From an uncultured Bacteroidales bacterium (GTDB lineage: Bacteria > Bacteroidota > Bacteroidia > Bacteroidales > Paludibacteraceae), in assembly GCA_944322025.1 (NCBI GenBank), contig CALUOH010000001.1, positions 1 to 62,746 of the forward strand: a stretch of DNA of 62,746 nt. Direction: 5' to 3'. Shown piece after piece: positions 46,937 through 56,090 of this stretch. A program made the translations under genes and the position numbers. Position 1 is the stretch's first letter, and each line of letters opens with the position of its first letter. The notes beneath the pieces are model-generated. The model was not told the DNA's origin. It did no database searches and saw only the letters and a list, made by a program, of their open reading frames with translations.

Positions 46937-47605
46937 ATGAGAAACTTTAATTTTGTAAAGAGAAACACGGTCACCGCCATACTCATGGCCGCAGTTGTGC
47001 TGACATCATGCGAGATGACAGACATCAATCTCGGAGAGGAAAATATTTTCACCCGTCTGGAAGCCTTCATCGGGCAAGACAAGCAAGAGGTGACAAGACA
47101 GATGCGTAAGGAAGGATACAGGGTGGTCAACATGTTTGAAAACACTACTAATTTCCTTGAGGGAAATGGGAATAACCAATACGCCATATTATTCAATGCC
47201 GGGAACAAGACTATCTACGGTTCTTCCTACTATTCCACAGCCCATATTCTCGACTCCGCAGCTTTCATCGAGAACGAGGCGAAGTATGCCGAATGGCGCA
47301 TCGGGGCAAGTGAGAAAAACTGCGAAAACTACCAAGGTACTATTTCCGGAACAACTATTGTTGACTTCGACAGCCTGTTCGTCCGTAAGACTACTGTCAA
47401 CGACAGCGTTACCTCCTACTTTTACGACAACGAAGACTATTTCAATATTGTATACAGCGCGAATCGCGACAACTTACAAAGTGCCTCCGAGGTGTGGTAC
47501 AACGGGAATCCCGGTACCGCAGAAGAATACATGATAGAGTACACGAATGATGACATTGAAAATGGGATAAGCATTTCGGTGTCCGATGGCTCATTACGCG
47601 AATAA
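46937..47605 (+). CDS. Lipoprotein, function unknown
   Basis: The 222-residue protein has a lipoprotein signal ending at VVLTSC and a mature part rich in Asn, Tyr and Thr with beta-strand-like sequence (YGSSYYSTAHILDSAAF). No known domain was recognised. It is closed by a strong terminator. It may follow the metallo-hydrolase transcript or have its own start in the 69-base gap. Confidence 0.65.
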   Translation: MRNFNFVKRNTVTAILMAAVVLTSCEMTDINLGEENIFTRLEAFIGQDKQEVTRQMRKEGYRVVNMFENTTNFLEGNGNNQYAILFNAGNKTIYGSSYYSTAHILDSAAFIENEAKYAEWRIGASEKNCENYQGTISGTTIVDFDSLFVRKTTVNDSVTSYFYDNEDYFNIVYSANRDNLQSASEVWYNGNPGTAEEYMIEYTNDDIENGISISVSDGSLRE

Positions 47606-47628
47606 CTTACTGTACAGTTAAAATAGCG

Positions 47629-47661
47629 ACTGGGGTGTCATTCAGCTGATGACACCCCAGT
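47629..47661. terminator. Bidirectional terminator between convergent genes
   Basis: A perfect 13-bp stem ACTGGGGTGTCAT/ATGACACCCCAGT with a seven-base loop separates the lipoprotein gene and recG. Confidence 0.9.
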
Positions 47662-49735
47662 TTATTTTATTCCTTTTCAGAAGTTCCAATTGCCTCACCA
47701 GTATCTCATGTTCCGGCTTTGTGAGGTCAGGGTCATCGTCCAGCAGGTCTTTCGCCACAGTCCGCGCCGCCTGCAATATGCGTCCGTCCGTCGCCAAATT
47801 GGCTATACGGAGCGCAAACGGCAACCCCGACTGTACAGTACCGTCTATGTCACCAGGACCGCGCAGGTTGAGGTCAGCCTCGGCTATCTGGAAACCGTCA
47901 TTTGTCTCGGTCATTATCTGAAGCCGTTTGCGAGTATCATCGGCTATTTTGTATGACGACATAAGTATACAATAACTCTGTTCGCCCCCACGCCCTACCC
48001 TGCCGCGCAACTGATGTAGTTGAGAGAGGCCAAACCGCTCAGCCGATTCTATCACCATGACTGTAGCGTTAGGCACATTCACCCCGACCTCTATCACAGT
48101 CGTCGCCACCATTATCTGTGCCTCGCCGGAGACGAACCGCGTCATTGCAGCATCCTTGTCAGCAGGCTTCATCTTACCGTGTACCATTACCGTCTTATAC
48201 TGCGGAAACACCTCACGTATAGTAGTATAACCTGTCTCCAAATTCTTCAAGTCGAGTTTTTCACTCTCTTGTATCAGCGGATATACAACATATACCTGCC
48301 TCCCCTGCTCTATCTGTGCTTGTATAAACTTATTTAGTGATGCGCGGCTGTTGTCGAAATAATGGTATGTAGCTATCGGCTTTCTTCCTGGCGGCAACTC
48401 GTCTATCACTGATACGTCCAAATCCCCGTAAATGGTCATTGCCAATGTACGCGGTATAGGCGTGGCCGTCATGACAAGTATATGCGGCGGCACCACGTTT
48501 TTCGTCCAAAGACGGGCGCGCTGCGCCACGCCGAAACGGTGCTGCTCATCAATGATGACCATCCCGAGGTTATGAAACTTCACAGTATCCTCAATCAGTG
48601 CGTGTGTACCGATTATTATATGAAGTATACCGTTTTCAAGAATCGTTGTTGTCTCTTCCCTTTCGCGTTTCTTGGTACTACCCGTCAAGAGCCGTACATT
48701 GATACCCAAGGGTTTGACCAACTCCGCTATCGACTGGTAATGCTGTGTGGCCAATATCTCCGTCGGTGCCATAATAGCGGCCTGAAAGCCGTTGTCAAGA
48801 GCCATGAGGCAACATAAGAGCGCCACTATGGTTTTGCCAGACCCTACATCACCTTGGAGCAGACGGTTCATCTGTCTACCAGACCCTACATCAGCACGTA
48901 TTTCTTTCAGCACCCGTTTCTGTGCCCCCGTAAGCTCAAACGGCAGGCACTCGCGATAAAAACGGTTAAAATAATCACCTATGACCGGAAAGACAAACCC
49001 TTTGTATTTCTGTTCGCGCAACTTGGTCTGCCTGATTATGGAAAGCTGTATGTAGAAAAGTTCCTCGAACTTCAGCCTGCGCCGTGCCGCCGAGAGCTGT
49101 TCGCCGTTCACAGGACAATGTACGCACCTGACTGCCTCGGCCTTCGGCATCAGGGCAAACTGTCTCAATATATCCTCCGGCAATGTCTCAGGTATGAACA
49201 AATCCTTGTCGCTCAATATGGTACATACAAACTTGCGTATGGCATTGCTGGCAAGGAAATTGTTCTTCATCTTCTCTGTCGTGTTGTAAAACGACTGGAG
49301 ACCGGAGTTTTTCTCAATGTTTGCCTCGTTCAGCGGCTCTATTTCAGGATGGGCTATATTGAGCCTGTCGCCGAAGCGGGAAGGTTTGCCGAAAACTATA
49401 TACATAGTGTTCAGCCGCAGTTTCTCCTCCACGAAACGCAAACCCTTGAACCACACGAGGTCAATAAACGACCGCCCATCCGTGAATACCGCCACGAGCC
49501 GCAAAGACCTCCCCTCGCCGCGCTTTTCCATGCGCACTATCTTACCCCGCAGCTGTATGTACGACATAGTGTCCGTACACTCCGAAATCATGTAAAAACG
49601 GCTGCGGTCCACATATTTATACGGATAGCACGAGAGCAGGTCACTCACAGTCCTGACGGACATCTCGCCTATCAGCACCGCCGCCTTTTTCGGCCCAATC
49701 CCAGGTACATACTCTATACTCGTGGATAGATTCAT
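47642..49735 (-). CDS. recG: ATP-dependent DNA helicase RecG
   Basis: RecG reverses stalled forks and processes branched DNA. The 697-residue protein has the N-terminal wedge (OB) domain, then helicase motif I LLQGDVGSGKTIVALL, motif II IDEQHRFGV, motif III MTATPIPRTL and motif VI QLRGRVGRGGEQSY, with the C-terminal RecG-specific LRGPGDIDG. The length is typical. It follows murA after 11 bases on the same strand; its stop lies inside the terminator stem. Confidence 0.96.
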   Translation of the reverse strand: MNLSTSIEYVPGIGPKKAAVLIGEMSVRTVSDLLSCYPYKYVDRSRFYMISECTDTMSYIQLRGKIVRMEKRGEGRSLRLVAVFTDGRSFIDLVWFKGLRFVEEKLRLNTMYIVFGKPSRFGDRLNIAHPEIEPLNEANIEKNSGLQSFYNTTEKMKNNFLASNAIRKFVCTILSDKDLFIPETLPEDILRQFALMPKAEAVRCVHCPVNGEQLSAARRRLKFEELFYIQLSIIRQTKLREQKYKGFVFPVIGDYFNRFYRECLPFELTGAQKRVLKEIRADVGSGRQMNRLLQGDVGSGKTIVALLCCLMALDNGFQAAIMAPTEILATQHYQSIAELVKPLGINVRLLTGSTKKREREETTTILENGILHIIIGTHALIEDTVKFHNLGMVIIDEQHRFGVAQRARLWTKNVVPPHILVMTATPIPRTLAMTIYGDLDVSVIDELPPGRKPIATYHYFDNSRASLNKFIQAQIEQGRQVYVVYPLIQESEKLDLKNLETGYTTIREVFPQYKTVMVHGKMKPADKDAAMTRFVSGEAQIMVATTVIEVGVNVPNATVMVIESAERFGLSQLHQLRGRVGRGGEQSYCILMSSYKIADDTRKRLQIMTETNDGFQIAEADLNLRGPGDIDGTVQSGLPFALRIANLATDGRILQAARTVAKDLLDDDPDLTKPEHEILVRQLELLKRNKINWGVIS

Positions 49736-49746
49736 CTGTTCTAACG

Positions 49747-51060
49747 TTACTCTACGCGAGCTATTTTAGCACCTATTGCGTTCAGCCGCGCCTCAATATT
49801 CTCATACCCACGGTCTATCTGGTCTATGTGGTCTATGCGGCTCACCCCGTCCGCGCTCATCGCAGCTATGAGCAACGCTATGCCGGCACGTATGTCGGGC
49901 GATGTCATATTGTTAGGTTTAAGGCATATATTATGGTCATGGCCGATTACTACCGCACGGTGCGGATCGCAAAGTATAATCTGAGCACCCATGTCTATCA
50001 GCTTGTCTACGAAAAAGAGCCTGCTCTCGAACATCTTCTGGTGTATGAGCACACTGCCGCGTGCCTGTGTCGCCACTACAAGCATGACGCTCAGAAGGTC
50101 AGGCGTAAGTCCCGGCCACGGCGCATCGGCCATGGTCAATATAGAGCCGTCGATGAACGACTCTATCTGATAGTGCTCCTGTGCCGGTATGAATATGTCA
50201 TCGCCTCTCTGTTCGAGGCGTATACCCAGACGGCGGAACGAATCGGGAATGATGCCGAGGTTTTCATACGAGACATTGCTTATGGTCAGCTCACTCCTTG
50301 TCATTGCCGCCATACCGATGAAGCTGCCCACCTCAATCATGTCAGGCAACAACGTGTGCTCCGCCCCGTGAAGCGATTCAACTCCTGTGATAGTCAACAG
50401 ATTAGAAGCTATCCCCTCTATCTTCGCCCCCATAGCCGTCAGCAGGCGGCAGAGCTGCTGTATGTACGGCTCACAGGCGGCATTGTATATGCGTGTGACC
50501 CCTTTGGCAAAGACGGCGGCCATGATGATATTGGCCGTACCTGTCACAGAAGCCTCGTCAAGGAGCATATTCACCCCCTTGAGTCCACCGGCTGAAGTTT
50601 TCAGTATGTACACTTTCTTCTGCCCGTCGTATGAGAAGTCAGCCCCGAGATTCTGTATTCCGATGAAATGAGTGTCAAGCCTTCTGCGGCCTATCTTGTC
50701 ACCGCCCGGCTTGGCGTATGTCATACAACCCAACCTCGACAGCAGCGGCCCGATGAGCATCACCGAACCACGCAGGCGCGAACACTTTTCAAGAAAATCA
50801 TCGCTCTCGATATACTTCTCGTCGAGCGACGAGGCCTCAAAAGAGTAACAGCCCTTCGACAGACACTCTACTTTCACCCCCATGGACTCAAGTAGAACGA
50901 TAAGATTCTTTATATCAAGTATTTCAGGCACATTCTTCAATACCACCTTTTCCGAGGTCAGCACCGTAGCACATATCACTTGCAGAGCCTCGTTTTTAGC
51001 TCCTTGAGGCTCTATCGAGCCATGAAGGCGATAGCCGCCTTCCACCATAAATGTAGCCAT
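49747..51060 (-). CDS. murA: UDP-N-acetylglucosamine 1-carboxyvinyltransferase MurA
   Basis: MurA adds enolpyruvate to UDP-GlcNAc, the first committed step of peptidoglycan synthesis. The 437 residues include PQGAKNEAL at the N terminus with the catalytic lysine, and RGSVMLIGPLLSRLG. The active-site loop reads KPGGDKIGRRRLDTH, with Asp 121 where the usual fosfomycin-target cysteine stands (GGC in E. coli). Asp at this place preserves activity but prevents fosfomycin bonding in other species, so intrinsic resistance is predicted. It lies between murB and recG. Confidence 0.94.
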   Translation of the reverse strand: MATFMVEGGYRLHGSIEPQGAKNEALQVICATVLTSEKVVLKNVPEILDIKNLIVLLESMGVKVECLSKGCYSFEASSLDEKYIESDDFLEKCSRLRGSVMLIGPLLSRLGCMTYAKPGGDKIGRRRLDTHFIGIQNLGADFSYDGQKKVYILKTSAGGLKGVNMLLDEASVTGTANIIMAAVFAKGVTRIYNAACEPYIQQLCRLLTAMGAKIEGIASNLLTITGVESLHGAEHTLLPDMIEVGSFIGMAAMTRSELTISNVSYENLGIIPDSFRRLGIRLEQRGDDIFIPAQEHYQIESFIDGSILTMADAPWPGLTPDLLSVMLVVATQARGSVLIHQKMFESRLFFVDKLIDMGAQIILCDPHRAVVIGHDHNICLKPNNMTSPDIRAGIALLIAAMSADGVSRIDHIDQIDRGYENIEARLNAIGAKIARVE

Positions 51061-51164
51061 AGCTTATATCTTTAATTTGTCCTACAATCCGTATCCTGTC
51101 ACCAATCAGTCAAAACTCAAAAAACGTCGGTTTCATCGGCGTTTGCTCATCTCCATATCCATAC

Positions 51165-52178
51165 TTAGATATAGTTCACCTCCGGATATAACTCCACATA
51201 AAACTTATCTTTCACGGCCTTTTTCACAATGGATGCAAGCTCTATCACATCTTCCGGCTTAGCATGACCTGTATTTACCAGCACGAGCGGCTGTTTCTCA
51301 TAGACTGCTGCGCCTCCGACAGTCATCCCTTTCAGCCCGCACTGGTCAATCAGCCATGCTGCGGAAAGTTTGAACCCGTTCAACTCCTTCACTTTGAAGT
51401 GCGGCATCCCATAATACTGCTTAAGCAGAGCGGCACATCTCTCCTTGCTCACAACCGGATTTTTGAAAAAACTGCCAGCTGAGCCAATCTCCGATGGATC
51501 CGGCAATTTATAGTTACGGATGTCAAGTACAGCTTCCCTGACCATTAGAGGTGTGACATTATCCATACCATCAAACCGCTCTTTCAGTCCTGCATACTCC
51601 AACCGTGGCATCGGATGCTTGAAAAGACGGTAAATTACAGATGTAACTATATGCTTGTCTTTATATTTGTCCTTAAATATGGAATAACGGTAACCGTAAC
51701 TGCAATGGGCATTTGAAAAATGGTGCTCATTTCCAGTCAGTATATCTATTGTCTCTACATGTTTTATCACTTCAGATACTTCAACCCCGTACGCACCTAT
51801 ATTTTGCACCGCCGAAGCACCGACTTCACCCGGTATGCCGGAAAGATTTTCTACACCCCACAGGCCGCGCTGAGACATATCGCGGCAAAAGTCATCCCAT
51901 ACGACACCCGAACCGACTTTTATGTCTATATAATCATCTGTCTCATTAATTGTTTCAATAAATTTCATAGCAGAATGAAGTACAACACCATGAAAATCAC
52001 CTGTGAACAGCACATTACTACCAGCCCCAATATGAAAAATCCTTTTACCCCTGACCAATTTTGAATCCAATATTGACAAAAGTTGATCAACTGAATCATA
52101 TTCTATATACAAATCAGACTTCACGTCCATTTTGAATGTGTTATGGCTCAAGAGAGAATGGTTTACAGATGTTATCAT
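51165..52178 (-). CDS. murB: UDP-N-acetylenolpyruvoylglucosamine reductase MurB
   Basis: MurB reduces the MurA product to UDP-MurNAc with FAD and NADPH. The 337-residue protein has the FAD-binding HIGAGSNVLFTGDFHG, GIPGEVGASAVQNIGAYG, the YRYSIFKD motif and SAGSFFKNPVVS with the catalytic serine. The start at 52178 is chosen because the -7 element (52231-52224) overlaps the longer frame. It is upstream of murA on the same strand, joining consecutive steps. Confidence 0.94.
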   Translation of the reverse strand: MITSVNHSLLSHNTFKMDVKSDLYIEYDSVDQLLSILDSKLVRGKRIFHIGAGSNVLFTGDFHGVVLHSAMKFIETINETDDYIDIKVGSGVVWDDFCRDMSQRGLWGVENLSGIPGEVGASAVQNIGAYGVEVSEVIKHVETIDILTGNEHHFSNAHCSYGYRYSIFKDKYKDKHIVTSVIYRLFKHPMPRLEYAGLKERFDGMDNVTPLMVREAVLDIRNYKLPDPSEIGSAGSFFKNPVVSKERCAALLKQYYGMPHFKVKELNGFKLSAAWLIDQCGLKGMTVGGAAVYEKQPLVLVNTGHAKPEDVIELASIVKKAVKDKFYVELYPEVNYI

Positions 52179-52223
52179 ATTATTTGTCGTATTTATTGCA
52201 GTATTGTACATCATTGTTTTCCA

Positions 52224-52231
52224 CAAAGATA
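52224..52231 (-). promoter_or_regulatory. -7 element of murB
   Basis: The minus strand reads TATCTTTG, 45 bases before the murB start and divergent from the dgkA promoter. Confidence 0.6.
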
Positions 52232-52275
52232 CTATTTTTTGTCTATCTTCTTAGCATTCTATATGAATAAATCAT

Positions 52276-52283
52276 TACATTTG
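52276..52283 (+). promoter_or_regulatory. -7 element of dgkA
   Basis: TACATTTG fits TAnnTTTG and lies 27 bases before the chosen start at 52311. Confidence 0.55.
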
Positions 52284-52310
52284 CCAATACATCAAGATAT
52301 AACATGTACT

Positions 52311-52694
52311 ATGTATAAAAAATTCAGAAGAGGATTTTTGCATGGCTTTGTATATGCATTCAGAGGTATTTCCGATGTATTCGGACACGAACGTAATATG
52401 AAGGTACATATTGTTTTTGTCTTACTTGTAATTATAGTAGGATTACTGTTCAATATAAAAAAAATGGAATGGGTCTCCATACTCATCTGTATTTCATCTG
52501 TGATATGTACCGAAATGGCTAACAGTGCAATAGAATTGCTTTCAGACAGAATCACGACAGAATATGACGAAACAATAAAAAGAGCAAAAGACATTTCAGC
52601 TGGGATGGTACTAATCTCTGCTATTATCTCAGCTATAATAGGTATAATTATTTTTTTTCCATATTTCATAAAACTCATATTGTCTTGTCTATAA
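52311..52694 (+). CDS. dgkA: Diacylglycerol/undecaprenol kinase DgkA
   Basis: The 127-residue membrane protein has three hydrophobic helices and the DgkA signature TEMANSAIELLSDR with the catalytic glutamates. It phosphorylates diacylglycerol or undecaprenol. The start at 52311 (MYKKFRRGFLHGF) is chosen because the -7 element lies between it and the earlier ATG at 52263. The gene overlaps comF by 10 bases. Confidence 0.9.
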   Translation: MYKKFRRGFLHGFVYAFRGISDVFGHERNMKVHIVFVLLVIIVGLLFNIKKMEWVSILICISSVICTEMANSAIELLSDRITTEYDETIKRAKDISAGMVLISAIISAIIGIIIFFPYFIKLILSCL

Positions 52695-53380
52695 ACAGAA
52701 TAATACACGGTGTTTCTGAGGTTCTTTTTCCAAGGTATTGCCTTATGTGCAGCCGTACTCTTTCATTAAATGAAAAATTAGTCTGCTCAGAGTGTATTAT
52801 GAATCTGCCGTATGCCAGAATATCATCAGTATGCGATAATTTTCTCGAAGAGAAACTAAGATTAAAAATAAAGGTGGAAAGTGCAACGTCACTAATGATA
52901 TATGACAAACGCGATAACAATCATAAACTCATATATTTGCTCAAATATCACAATAGATACGATATAGGAGTGACGCTAGGCGAAATGGGAGCATCTGAAA
53001 TGATTGATTCGGGCAGATTTAATGGTATAGATATGATAATTCCTATACCTCTTCACAAAAAACGTCTGAAAAAAAGAGGATATAATCAGAGTATGGCGAT
53101 AGCGGAAGGCTTATCCAAATGCATGAAAATACCGATAATAAATAATGCGGTATTTCGCCATGTAAATAACGAATCACAGACACACAAAGACAATAATCAG
53201 AGATGGTCTAATTCCGACAACATATTTACTGTCAAAGATAATTTACATCTTAACGGGAAACATATTCTGCTTGTAGATGATGTAATCACATCTGGGGCTA
53301 CGATAACTGGTTGCGCTAAAGAAATAATGAGAAAGTACGATGTAAAGATATCAGTATTTTCACTTGCAACAGTACTATAA
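52685..53380 (+). CDS. comF: ComF-family phosphoribosyltransferase-like protein
   Basis: The 231-residue protein has the ComF N-terminal zinc-finger cysteines (CLMCSRTL and CSECI), the middle motif IPIPLHKKRLKKRGYNQSM, and the PRPP-binding motif ILLVDDVITSGAT near residue 200. ComF is needed for DNA uptake in competent bacteria, but the family is widespread. The start is a TTG that overlaps the end of dgkA; no ATG precedes the cysteines. Confidence 0.88.
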   Translation: MSINRIIHGVSEVLFPRYCLMCSRTLSLNEKLVCSECIMNLPYARISSVCDNFLEEKLRLKIKVESATSLMIYDKRDNNHKLIYLLKYHNRYDIGVTLGEMGASEMIDSGRFNGIDMIIPIPLHKKRLKKRGYNQSMAIAEGLSKCMKIPIINNAVFRHVNNESQTHKDNNQRWSNSDNIFTVKDNLHLNGKHILLVDDVITSGATITGCAKEIMRKYDVKISVFSLATVL

Positions 53381-53384
53381 AAAA

Positions 53385-53406
53385 GATGCCCGCATAAGCG
53401 GGCATC
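53385..53406. terminator. Terminator between convergent comF and the TPR lipoprotein gene
   Basis: GATGCCCGC and GCGGGCATC form a 9-bp stem with an ATAA loop and an A-run on its left, giving a T-run for the minus strand. Confidence 0.8.
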
Positions 53407-53431
53407 CCATAAATGTTACTTTATTTATTTG

Positions 53432-55141
53432 TTATTTTACTATTGCAGCAAAATCAGCATTTTCTGCAAGAGAGATGAATTCTACATCCGATGCTGCTTT
53501 CGCCTTGTACTCAGCATTTTCTTCAATTGCCTTTTTCAGGTTATCAACTACACCCTTAGCATCGTTAGTGCGTGCACTTACAATCGCTTTCAGATAATAA
53601 GTCGTAGCATTAGGATTAGCTATATTATCAAGAATGTTGCGTGCAGCTGTGTTGTTTTTGTTGAGGATATTCGCAAGAGCAGCGTTGTTGGATTTGTTGT
53701 CAGCATAGAGGTCAACAGCTTTCTTATACTGTGCTTTCTGTATAGCGAGAACACCATTAGCATAGTCAAGTCCTTTGCCTACACCACCAGCATTACCAAA
53801 GAACTCTTCAGCCTTTGAAGTGTTGCCATTAGCAAGCTCAATTATACCATTATTGTAATTGACTGCCGGACATTTAGGAGCAAGTTCGAGTGCTTTCGCA
53901 AAGCAACGGCCTGCCTCTTTTACATTACCCTGCTCATATCTAACCATGCCAAGATTGTTGAAACCACGGGCTTCATTAGGATAGATTTCAGTCACTTTTG
54001 TATAAATCTCAGCTTTCTCATTGAGGTCTTTTTTGAGAGTTGCAGCATAAAGAAGCTCCTCTACATTAAGAGCCTTGGCGTTTACTTTAGCAATACTGTC
54101 TATCTCAGCGTCAGATTTACCTATCACATTAATAGTCAATGTCATTTTAGAACGACGGAGCTGAGGAAGTATCTCATCAGCTATAGTCTTGTATGCAACT
54201 GCGAGATTCTTTATCTCTTTCTCACGCTGTTCCGGATCAGAGTACATGGAAAGAACTTTGAGGATAACATCCTTGTCTTCAATGCTCGATGACTCTACAA
54301 GTTTTTGGAAACCTTCCCAGTCCTCAGCCGTAATCTTAGAATCGATGTCTATCTCAGCCTTGATTTTCTTCATCTCCCGCTCAATATACTTTGATGAAGC
54401 TTTTCCACGGTTGTTAGAAAGTTTCTCATTGAGTTCGAGAGTACCATCGGGCGAAGCATAAGAGGATATTTCCATGCTCTTAATCTCACGGTTAGTAGTG
54501 TCTTTCACTGACTTGATAGCCTTTGTGAGAGCAACTATACCATCAGTCTTAAGTTCAGAGTTACGGATTGTAGACTGGTTAATCAGATAACGTATCTCGG
54601 CATCCTGTTTCTCTTCGATTATGCGCTGGAACTTATCAGGAGTAATGGCTGCATTGAGGTCTCCTGTTCCCGGTTTTACAGAAACCAGAAGAGGAGTGAT
54701 ATTTACACCGTCAGCTACCTTTACCTCGGGCAGAGTGTACTCTTTCTTTCCATTAACCACAACACACTGCAAATAGAGCTCTGAACTTTCCATGCCGGGC
54801 TTGTAGTCAAACTTGGCAGTCTGCGAGTATTTGCCACCAACTTTATATTTGATAACCTGATCATTTCCTTTAACTTTTTCGCCCTGATAGGTTTTGGGCT
54901 GAGCTTTGATGACCTCACCGGTAAGTTTTGATTTCAGCACCGGAGTTACTGTCATGGTCATCTTTTTAGTGAAATACTTGTTCGGAAAAGTACCGTCAAT
55001 TGTCACTTCAACCTTGCCGGCATGTTCTTCAAGCGGATTTACCGACACATTCAACCCGTCAATAAATTCTTTTGGCGGTTTACATGAAAATAACGTCAGC
55101 AGTACCACTGCCAAGGTTAAAAATAAACTCTTTCTTTTCAT
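53432..55141 (-). CDS. TPR-containing lipoprotein
   Basis: The 569-residue protein from 55141 has a lipoprotein signal (VVLLTLFSC), a beta-rich N-terminal half, an OmpA-like stretch in the middle (SMEISSYASPDGTLELNEKLSNNRG, here quoted in part) and TPR units near residues 400-460 (NEARGFNNLGMVRYEQGN). Similar proteins of Bacteroidales are envelope-anchored and probably bind peptidoglycan or partner proteins. The open frame before 55141 is not used, because the -7 element lies at 55209-55202. Confidence 0.78.
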   Translation of the reverse strand: MKRKSLFLTLAVVLLTLFSCKPPKEFIDGLNVSVNPLEEHAGKVEVTIDGTFPNKYFTKKMTMTVTPVLKSKLTGEVIKAQPKTYQGEKVKGNDQVIKYKVGGKYSQTAKFDYKPGMESSELYLQCVVVNGKKEYTLPEVKVADGVNITPLLVSVKPGTGDLNAAITPDKFQRIIEEKQDAEIRYLINQSTIRNSELKTDGIVALTKAIKSVKDTTNREIKSMEISSYASPDGTLELNEKLSNNRGKASSKYIEREMKKIKAEIDIDSKITAEDWEGFQKLVESSSIEDKDVILKVLSMYSDPEQREKEIKNLAVAYKTIADEILPQLRRSKMTLTINVIGKSDAEIDSIAKVNAKALNVEELLYAATLKKDLNEKAEIYTKVTEIYPNEARGFNNLGMVRYEQGNVKEAGRCFAKALELAPKCPAVNYNNGIIELANGNTSKAEEFFGNAGGVGKGLDYANGVLAIQKAQYKKAVDLYADNKSNNAALANILNKNNTAARNILDNIANPNATTYYLKAIVSARTNDAKGVVDNLKKAIEENAEYKAKAASDVEFISLAENADFAAIVK

Positions 55142-55201
55142 ACTCTTTCTTATAATATTAAGTGAATAAATTTCCCGTTTATACATACCGTGGAACAACT
55201 G

Positions 55202-55209
55202 CAAATATA
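55202..55209 (-). promoter_or_regulatory. -7 element of the TPR lipoprotein gene
   Basis: The minus strand reads TATATTTG, 61 bases before the start codon. Confidence 0.5.
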
Positions 55210-55439
55210 CAAATCTTTTACATATAAATATTACCAATTCAACAATAAAATGTGTATTTTATTTTTCCAAGCTATAATTCTTTGATTATCAAAGTAATAC
55301 TTTTATCATAGCAGTTTACGTCCACAGAATATAGGACTTTTCAATTATTAGAAAGTTTAAGCGGAAGAAGCGTTCAAAACAGGTCTATATGATATGTTGA
55401 GCCAACGGTAAAATTTGCCGATGACAAGCCTGAGCATAA

Positions 55440-55500
55440 GGAGAGGCTTGCTTGCAGTTAGGGCGAGAGTACGTGTTTTTAACCTTGATTTACATTTTAA
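55440..55500 (+). repeat. Dispersed intergenic repeat, copy G
   Basis: The core CGAGAGTACGTGTTTTTAAC at 55464-55483 is followed by CTTGATTTACA. The GC-rich upstream arm is poorly conserved compared with the other copies. Confidence 0.7.
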
Positions 55501-55690
55501 TCTTGCTCTTTTGGATGGACTTGCGATGACCATATTTATATATGTATCGGAGATTGGTCTGTCAAACCGAAATGACTTGCAGAATGTTCCGAGATTTTTA
55601 ACTGACCGTGTTTTTATAAATTATTCATTGAGGTCAAAAATGAAATCCTATTATTATTCTGGCTGTAAGTTCTGTTGATAACTTTTATAA

Positions 55691-55708
55691 ATGCTGATAT
55701 ATCAGCAT
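55691..55708. other. Perfect 18-bp palindrome
   Basis: ATGCTGATATATCAGCAT is fully self-complementary with no loop, which suggests a protein-binding site more than a terminator. Confidence 0.5.
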
Positions 55709-56052
55709 GTTGTGCTGTAATATCATGTGTTGAAAATTAAGTATCGTTTTTTAGTCTGAAATGTTGTCCGTGTCATTTATGCGATTACCGTAAAAAAGAT
55801 TTTGTCCGTTCAAAAGTTTGTATCCTATTTTTTGAAGAAAGTTTTCAACAGCATTATACACATGTTTATTCAGTGCTGTGGCGGAGTGATAGCTATGATT
55901 TTTTGAGTCTGTTCTTTATTTATGGCTATTACTTAGATTAATAGTGGTATTTATATTGTATTTTAATGTGATATATAGTATCTATAATATTGTATTTATG
56001 GTATATAGATAATTGTTTGTCGTATCTTAATACGATGTTTCCAGTTTATTAG

Positions 56053-56060
56053 TATATTTG
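56053..56060 (+). promoter_or_regulatory. -7 element of mnmG
   Basis: TATATTTG lies 30 bases before the mnmG start. A small inverted repeat (CGTAT/ATACG at 56021-56034) sits just upstream and could be an operator. Confidence 0.5.
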
Positions 56061-56090
56061 CAGTTGGTTTAAACTGCTCTGTACTAATGT

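Larger units (their letters stand above)
55210..56052. other. AT-rich intergenic region, candidate replication origin
   Basis: This 0.85-kb gap between divergent genes is AT-rich and holds repeat copy G, a perfect 18-bp palindrome (55691-55708), a DnaA-box-like TTATACACA (55854-55862) and a near match TGTTGATAA (55673-55681). Genes diverge from it and plus-strand GC skew changes sign near it. No gene was found in it. The origin call is an inference. Confidence 0.35.

Noticed and set aside
14270..55500. A conserved peptide (ARVRVFN-like) read through the dispersed repeat copies
   Set aside because: The frame is open in several copies, but base differences between copies change the amino acids and the frames end at varied places, so nucleotide rather than protein conservation is more likely.
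13943..56090. CRISPR arrays
   Set aside because: The repeats found are dispersed and not regularly spaced with unique spacers; no cas genes are present.
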